DNA from: SM23-28-2 sp964512285
Lineage (GTDB): Bacteria; Chloroflexota; Dehalococcoidia; SM23-28-2
Reading direction: 5' to 3'
Length of the DNA: 64,000 bases
Assembly: GCA_964512285.1 (NCBI GenBank)
Contig: CAZEJO010000007.1
Location: forward strand, 1 to 64,000
Part shown: in pieces, positions 59,234-64,000 of the stretch
How positions within the stretch are numbered: the first letter of the stretch is position 1
Layout: each line of letters opens with the position of its first letter
Program-made: the position numbers and the translations under genes
Notes under the pieces: model-generated
What the model saw: the letters and a program-made list of their open reading frames with translations, nothing else
The model's database searches: none
What the model was told of the DNA's origin: nothing

Positions 59234-60436
59234 ATGAAAGACAGAACGAGAGCCGCTGACACTAGAGAGGCCGAAAAGCTGCGCCTGAGCCTGACCGACA
59301 TGGCCTTCGAGGGTGGGGCAATCGCCCGCCACGACGGTCAGGTGGTGTTCGCCGCCTACGGCATCCCCGGCGAGGAGGCCGTGGTGGAGATCGAGCGGCG
59401 CAGCAAAGACTACCTGATGGGCCGAGTGGTGGAAGTGCTCTCCTCTTCGCCCCATCGAGTGGAGGCCCCCTGCGCCTACTTCGGCAAGTGCGGCGGCTGT
59501 CAGTGGCAGCACATCGACTATCCCTTTCAGGCCGAGCTGAAGGCCCGCATCGTCGACGAGCAGCTGCGCCGCATCGGCAAGTTCGAGAAGCCGCCGGTAG
59601 CAGCTACCCTGACGGCGGAGGAGCGCTGGCACTATCGCAATCACGCTCGCTTCAGCACCGACCGCCAGGGCCAACTGGGCTTCGTTAGTCTGCTGAGACG
59701 TCGCTTCGTTCGCATCGACCACTGCCGCATCATGCACCCCTGGATCAACAGCGTGCTGGAGCGGCTCCAGGGCAAGTGCGCCGGGCTGCACCAGGTGGCC
59801 ATCCGCTACGGCGTCAGGACGGAGCAGGCGCTCATCCACCCTTCGCTGAAGGAGATCGACGATTCGATTCCGTCAGGCCAGGCCTCCTACGAGGAGGAGC
59901 TTCTGGGCAAGCGCTTCCGTGTTTCGGGCGCATCTTTCTTCCAGGTGAACACCCGCCAGGCAGAGGTTCTGATAGAGGTGGTGCGCGAGAAGCTGGCCCT
60001 GGCCTCGAACCAGCTATTGCTGGACGCCTACGCAGGTGTGGGCACCTTCGCGGTGCTGCTCGCGCCCTACGTCAAGAGGGTGATAGCCATCGAGGAGTCG
60101 CCGGCGGCGGTCGCCGATGCGGTGATCAACCAGGCGGGGATCAAGAACATTGTTTTCTATCAGGGGAAGGTGGAGCAGATCCTGCCGGAGCTGCGTCACC
60201 GTCCGCACGCCGCCATCCTCGACCCGCCCCGCGTGGGCTGCCACCCCGACACGATCGCCGCCGTCCTCAAGCGGCCGCCGGCCAGGCTGGTCTACGTATC
60301 GTGCGACCCGGCCACCCTCGCCCGCGACCTGCGCGCCCTCTGCCAGGGCGGCTATCGTCTCCAGGAGGTGCAGCCGGTGGACATGTTCCCCCAGACCTTC
60401 CACATCGAGTGCGTGGCCACGCTGGTGCGGGAGTAG
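59234..60436 (+). CDS. TrmA/RlmC/RlmD-family RNA (uracil-5)-methyltransferase
   Basis: 400 residues from the ATG at 59234. The N-terminal TRAM-like barrel (LRLSLTDMAFEGGAIARHDG) is followed by an Fe-S cysteine set (APCAYFGKCGGCQW with a later DHCRI). The SAM site is LLDAYAGVGTFAVLL. ILDPPRVGC follows, and the catalytic Cys is in YVSCDPATLARDL. It methylates U in 23S rRNA or tRNA; which is not decidable. It abuts maf. Confidence 0.93.
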   Translation: MKDRTRAADTREAEKLRLSLTDMAFEGGAIARHDGQVVFAAYGIPGEEAVVEIERRSKDYLMGRVVEVLSSSPHRVEAPCAYFGKCGGCQWQHIDYPFQAELKARIVDEQLRRIGKFEKPPVAATLTAEERWHYRNHARFSTDRQGQLGFVSLLRRRFVRIDHCRIMHPWINSVLERLQGKCAGLHQVAIRYGVRTEQALIHPSLKEIDDSIPSGQASYEEELLGKRFRVSGASFFQVNTRQAEVLIEVVREKLALASNQLLLDAYAGVGTFAVLLAPYVKRVIAIEESPAAVADAVINQAGIKNIVFYQGKVEQILPELRHRPHAAILDPPRVGCHPDTIAAVLKRPPARLVYVSCDPATLARDLRALCQGGYRLQEVQPVDMFPQTFHIECVATLVRE

Positions 60437-61078
60437 ATGACGCCCCAGCTCATCCTCGCCTCCCGCTCGCCCAGGCGACGCGAGCTGCTGGCCCACCTGG
60501 GCGTTCCCTTTCGGGTGGTCGTTCCCGAGGTGGAAGAGAACGCTGCGCCAGCGTCTTCGGGGCAGCCCGAGGAGCTAGCTGAAGCTCTAGCCCTGGCCAA
60601 GGCGGAGGCCGTGGCTAGGGACGAAAAGGAAGGCATTGTCATCGCCGCCGACACCATCGTCGTGGACGGCGACACGATACTGGGCAAGCCGGCGGACGGG
60701 GCAGAGGCTGCGGAGACACTGCGCCGCCTGAGGGGAAGAGAACATCGCGTGATCACTGCTCTGGCCGTGGTGGACGCGGACAGCGGCCAGCGAGCAGCAT
60801 CGCACGTGCTGACGGCGGTGCGCATGCGCGACTACAGCGACGCCGAGATCGCTGCCTACGTCGCGCGCGGCGAGCCGCTGGACAAGGCGGGCGCCTACGC
60901 AATCCAGGACGAGCAGTTCCAGCCGGTCGCCTCGTACGACGGCTGCTACTGCAACGTGGTGGGCCTGCCTCTCAAGGCGCTGGTCATCCTCTTGAGGCGG
61001 GCAGGACTCGACATAAGTTCGAGTAGCCTCCAAGACTTGCCCCCTCAGTGCGCGGCGTGTCCAATGGTCGTTGAATGA
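60437..61078 (+). CDS. maf: Maf-like nucleotide pyrophosphatase
   Basis: 213 residues: LILASRSPRRRELLAHLGV, ADTIVVDGDTILGKPAD and a C-terminal YAIQDEQFQPV region are the Maf signatures. It hydrolyses dTTP/UTP or modified NTPs as house-cleaning. It starts on the base after the RNA methyltransferase stop and its own stop overlaps the helicase start in ATGA. Confidence 0.94.
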   Translation: MTPQLILASRSPRRRELLAHLGVPFRVVVPEVEENAAPASSGQPEELAEALALAKAEAVARDEKEGIVIAADTIVVDGDTILGKPADGAEAAETLRRLRGREHRVITALAVVDADSGQRAASHVLTAVRMRDYSDAEIAAYVARGEPLDKAGAYAIQDEQFQPVASYDGCYCNVVGLPLKALVILLRRAGLDISSSSLQDLPPQCAACPMVVE

Positions 61079-63503
61079 CCTCTGAGAGCGGTGCTAGAAT
61101 GCCGTCGGGAGGGCGGATGGACATACTCAGCGGGCTGAATCCGGCTCAACGAGAAGCGGTCGAAATCGCGGAGGGACCTCTCCTCATCCTGGCCGGGCCC
61201 GGCAGCGGCAAGACGCGCGTCATCGCCCACCGCATCGCCTACCTCATTGCCCACGAGCGAGTCCACCCTCGCCGCATCCTGGCCGTCACCTTCACTAACA
61301 AGGCAGCGCGCGAGATGCGCGAGCGCATCTTCGAGCTGGTGGGCGGCGACATTGGTCGCGACATAACGCTTGGCACGTTCCACGCCGTCTGCTCTCGCAT
61401 CCTGCGCGTCGACGGCGAGCGCATAGGCCTGTCGCGGGCTTTCGCTATCTACGACGACGCCGACCAGCTCGCCGTGGCCCGCCAGGTGATGCAGGATCTG
61501 GGCCTCGACCCCCGCCGCACATCGCCGCGGGCCGTCCTGTCGACGATCTCACGCGCCAAGAGCGAGCTCAACACCGCCGAGGCCTACGGCCAGCTAGTGG
61601 GCGATTACTTCCAGGAGGTCGTCTCGCGGGTGTACGAGCGCTATCAGGAGGCACTGGAGGGGAACAACGCCGTCGATTTCGATGACCTCCTGATGAAGAC
61701 CGTCGAGCTGTTTCGCGACCACAGCGACGTTCTCGACAAGTACGCCCAGCGCTACCTGCACATCCACATCGACGAGTTCCAAGATACCAACATCGCCCAG
61801 TACGTGCTGGCCCGCCAGTTCGCCAGCGGCCACGGGAATATCTGCGTGGTGGGCGACCCCGACCAGTCCATCTACACCTGGCGGGCGGCCGACCTGCGCA
61901 ACATTCTCAACTTCGAGCGGGATTTCCCCAAGGCCAGGGTCGTCTACCTGGAGCAGAACTATCGCTCCACCCAGACCATCCTCGATTCGGCCCACAACGT
62001 CATCAGCGTCAACCGCCAGCGCAAGGAGAAGAAGCTCTGGACGGAGAACCAGCGCGGCTCGCGGGTGGTGGTGCACGAGGCCTACGACGAAGAGGAGGAG
62101 GCAGCCTTCGTGGCGGACGAGGTGGAGGCCCTGACGAAAGGCAATTCTCACTCGCCGCGAGCCCTCGCCGTCATGTACCGCACCAACGCCCAGTCCCGCC
62201 CCTTCGAGGAGGCGTTCGTCCGCCGTGGCATTCCGTATCGGCTGGTGGGGGGCACCCGCTTCTACGAGCGGCGGGAAATCAAGGACCTGCTGGCCTACCT
62301 GCGGCTGGTGCACAATCCATTCGATGCCGTCGGCCTGCTGCGGGTGATCAACGTGCCGCCGCGAGGCATCGGCCAGCGCACGCTGCAGGAGCTGAACCGC
62401 TGGTCGAGGGAGCTGGAGATACCGCCCTACGCTGCTCTCCAGCTTCTGGCCGAGCAGGAATCGGCCTCTGGTGGAGAGGAGGACACCGATGGTCAGCCCT
62501 CTCACCCATTCCAGAAGCGCATCGCTGTTGCCCTTCTGCGCTTCCTGGNNNNNNNNNNNNNNNNNNNNNNNNNNNNNNNNNNNNNNNNNNNNNNNNNNNN
62601 NNNNNNNNNNNNNNNNNNNNNNNNNNNNNNNNNNNNNNNNNNNNNNNNCAGCCCTCTCACCCATTCCAGAAGCGCATCGCTGTTGCCCTTCTGCGCTTCC
62701 TGGATCTGCTGAACGAGCTGATCAAGGAGGCGCCCAAGCAGAGCCTATCGGACCTGCTGGACGCCATCATCGACAGGGCCGACTACCGCCGCCACCTGCT
62801 GGAGGACCTCGCGGATGGCGAGGAGCGCTGGGAGAACGTGCAGGAACTGCGGACGGTGGCCAGCCAGTACGACGAACTGGCTCCAGCCGAGGCGCTGGCC
62901 CGCTTTCTGGAGGATGCGGCTCTCATCACCGACATCGACGAGTATAGCGAGAAGACGGATGCCGTCACGCTGATTACCCTCCATGCCGCCAAGGGGCTGG
63001 AGTTCCCGGTGGTGTTCATCGTGGGGATGGAGGAGGGCCTTCTGCCCCACATGCGCTCCTACGACGACCCAGCCCAGATGGAGGAGGAGCGCCGGCTGTG
63101 CTATGTGGGCATGACCCGCGCCCAGGAGCGGCTGTACCTGGTGCGGGCCTTTCGGCGGACGTTCGGCGGCCACAATCCGCCGTCTCGCTTCCTGGCGGAT
63201 ATACCGCGGGAGCTGGTGACCACCCGCGAGCGGGTTCCGACCGACACGCCGGTCCGCGAGAGGTTCATCGCTGCTGCCAGCACGCCCGCTCGCCCTGAGA
63301 AACGCCCTAAGCGACTCGATGTTGCCTTCGCCGCGGGTGACCACGTGCGGCATGCCAAGTTCGGCGAGGGCATCGTGGTTAGCTGTCAGGAGGAGAAGGG
63401 CGGCGACCAGCTAGTCATCGTGGCCTTCAAGGGCGAGGCGGGCATCAAGCGCCTTCTTCTCAGCTTCGCCCCGCTGGAGCACTTATCGCCGGGGGAGGGC
63501 TAA
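61075..63503 (+). CDS. pcrA: UvrD/PcrA-family DNA helicase, interrupted by an assembly gap
   Basis: Helicase motifs are in order: Q-motif LNPAQREAV, Walker A AGPGSGKTRV, Ia TFTNKAAREM, II IDEFQDTN, III GDPDQSIYTWRAA and IV YRSTQTIL. After the gap come V TLHAAKGLEFPVVF and VI RRLCYVGMTRAQERLYL, then a C-terminal PcrA-type tail (HAKFGEGIVV). As assembled the frame breaks at the N run. Deleting 100 N and one 55-base copy restores one frame of 757 residues, normal for PcrA. Candidate starts are ATG 61075 (coupled to maf), 61099 and 61117 (GGAGG upstream). Confidence 0.93.
62549..62648. other. assembly gap of 100 N flanked by a 55-bp exact duplication
   Basis: Bases 62494-62548 and 62649-62703 are identical. 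Same 55-base overlap and same 100-N spacer as the gap at 25968-26067. Confidence 0.95.
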
Positions 63504-63619
63504 CCTCATCCAAAACCAAACCATGCCCCCGGCTATCGTCAGGGAAAGTCTGAAGCAAGACCTTAGGTTCGCCTCCTGCAAGAGTTCCGCCACCCCCATG
63601 CGGGAAGGAAGGAGGAAAC

Positions 63620-64000
63620 ATGGCGCCATTCCTTGTGACGATGGGTAATATCGATTGGGAACGCATCACCGATTGGCTCCTCACCCACGGCCTGCGGATA
63701 CTGCTGATCCTGGTGCTGACCGTCGTGGTCGACATTGTGCTGCGGTTCGTCGTGCCACGCGTGATCCGGGGGGCCGTGTGCCGCCAGATGGAGGGCAAGC
63801 CCGAGGAGGAGATCGAGCAGCGGATCCACACCCTCGTTGGTGTGCTGCGGGGATCGGGCCGATTCGTCCTGATTGTCTGGGCCTTGTTCACCATCCTGCC
63901 CGAGCTGGGGATCAACGTGACGCCCGTCCTGGCCAGCGTGGGCATCGCCGGCATCGCCCTGGGCTTCGGCGCTCAGAGCCTGGTCAAAGACTTCCTCAGC
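63620..64000 (+). CDS. mechanosensitive channel MscS family, 3' end beyond the window
   Basis: 127 codons from the ATG at 63620 (GGAGGAAAC upstream). Three hydrophobic segments are visible: near residues 22-40 (LRILLILVLTVVVDIVL), at about 80-95 (FVLIVWALFTILP), and the pore helix VTPVLASVGIAGIALGFGAQ followed by SLVKDFLS, the signature of the MscS TM3 helix. The cytoplasmic domain lies past the window edge. A pressure-release or ion channel role is expected. Confidence 0.93.
   Translation, partial: MAPFLVTMGNIDWERITDWLLTHGLRILLILVLTVVVDIVLRFVVPRVIRGAVCRQMEGKPEEEIEQRIHTLVGVLRGSGRFVLIVWALFTILPELGINVTPVLASVGIAGIALGFGAQSLVKDFLS

Noticed and set aside
1..64000. CRISPR array, prophage, insertion sequence or defence island
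   Set aside because: No regularly spaced repeats, transposase, integrase, phage structural genes or multi-gene defence cassette were seen. The lone methyltransferase, macrodomain and CHAT-like protein are not clustered.

Overview
The window reads as one scaffold of a GC-rich bacterial genome, most likely a metagenome-assembled member of the phylum Chloroflexota (Dehalococcoidia-like). That placement is inference. It rests on the mix of orphan Flp pilins, CxxC zinc-ribbon proteins, membrane proteins with Thr/Pro-rich linkers, CaiB-type CoA transferase, thiolase, crotonase and MaoC genes, and a SufR-type regulator. No rRNA is present to settle it. Two runs of exactly 100 N are each flanked by the same 55 bases on both sides. 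Deleting one 55-base copy plus the Ns (155 bases) restores the reading frame of the gene at each gap, so both look like assembler artefacts.

Layout. 1-9.8 kb: pyrimidine genes carB-pyrK, then a membrane protein and an orphan DNA methyltransferase, an inverted mrp-sufR pair (Fe-S cluster handling), a small zinc-ribbon-like gene with a textbook promoter and terminator, and pyrD. 9.8-15.5 kb: Flp pilin, tRNA-Pro, a secreted four-repeat protein, a lipoprotein, an SDR enzyme, a PfpI/DJ-1 protein, tatA, a membrane-anchored cyclophilin, tRNA-Arg. 15.7-24.6 kb: an ArsB/NhaD transporter with a CBS protein, trehalose genes otsA and otsB (tail to tail, overlapping) and treT, a DUF47-Pit phosphate-transport pair preceded and interrupted by intrinsic terminators, a cupin, and a membrane-anchored caspase-fold-like protein. 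25-34.8 kb: YggU, an alpha/beta hydrolase broken by gap 1, a saccharopine-dehydrogenase-like enzyme, a THEP1 NTPase and macrodomain pair, a CPBP protease, an unassigned structured RNA with its own promoter, a nuclease-like/HPRT fusion, and a DapB-like dehydrogenase with a GSA-type aminotransferase. 34.9-46 kb: an MFS transporter on a probably leaderless mRNA, a sigma-region-4/anti-sigma transmembrane fusion, an AAA+ ATPase, and a run of catabolic CoA and redox genes on the minus strand. 47-50.2 kb: a Fur-family (probably Nur-type) regulator and a nickel/cobalt ECF transporter. 50.3-64 kb: tRNA-Phe, a Cys-rich repeat lipoprotein, a crotonase, PAS-LuxR and MarR regulators, a second Flp pilin, MaoC, a BioD-like/DRTGG protein, a TrmA/RlmD-family RNA methyltransferase, maf, a PcrA/UvrD helicase broken by gap 2, and the start of an MscS channel.

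The least ordinary items are the orphan structured RNA at about 30965-31093, the sigma4/zinc anti-sigma/TM/ectodomain fusion at 36213-37409, the PD-(D/E)xK-like/HPRT fusion at 31232-32161, the attenuator-like terminator upstream of the phosphate-transport pair, and the two unfamiliar repeat-built exported proteins. No CRISPR array, insertion sequence, prophage or complete defence island was seen. All RNA and promoter calls come from reading base pairing and hexamers by eye, without folding software or database searches.
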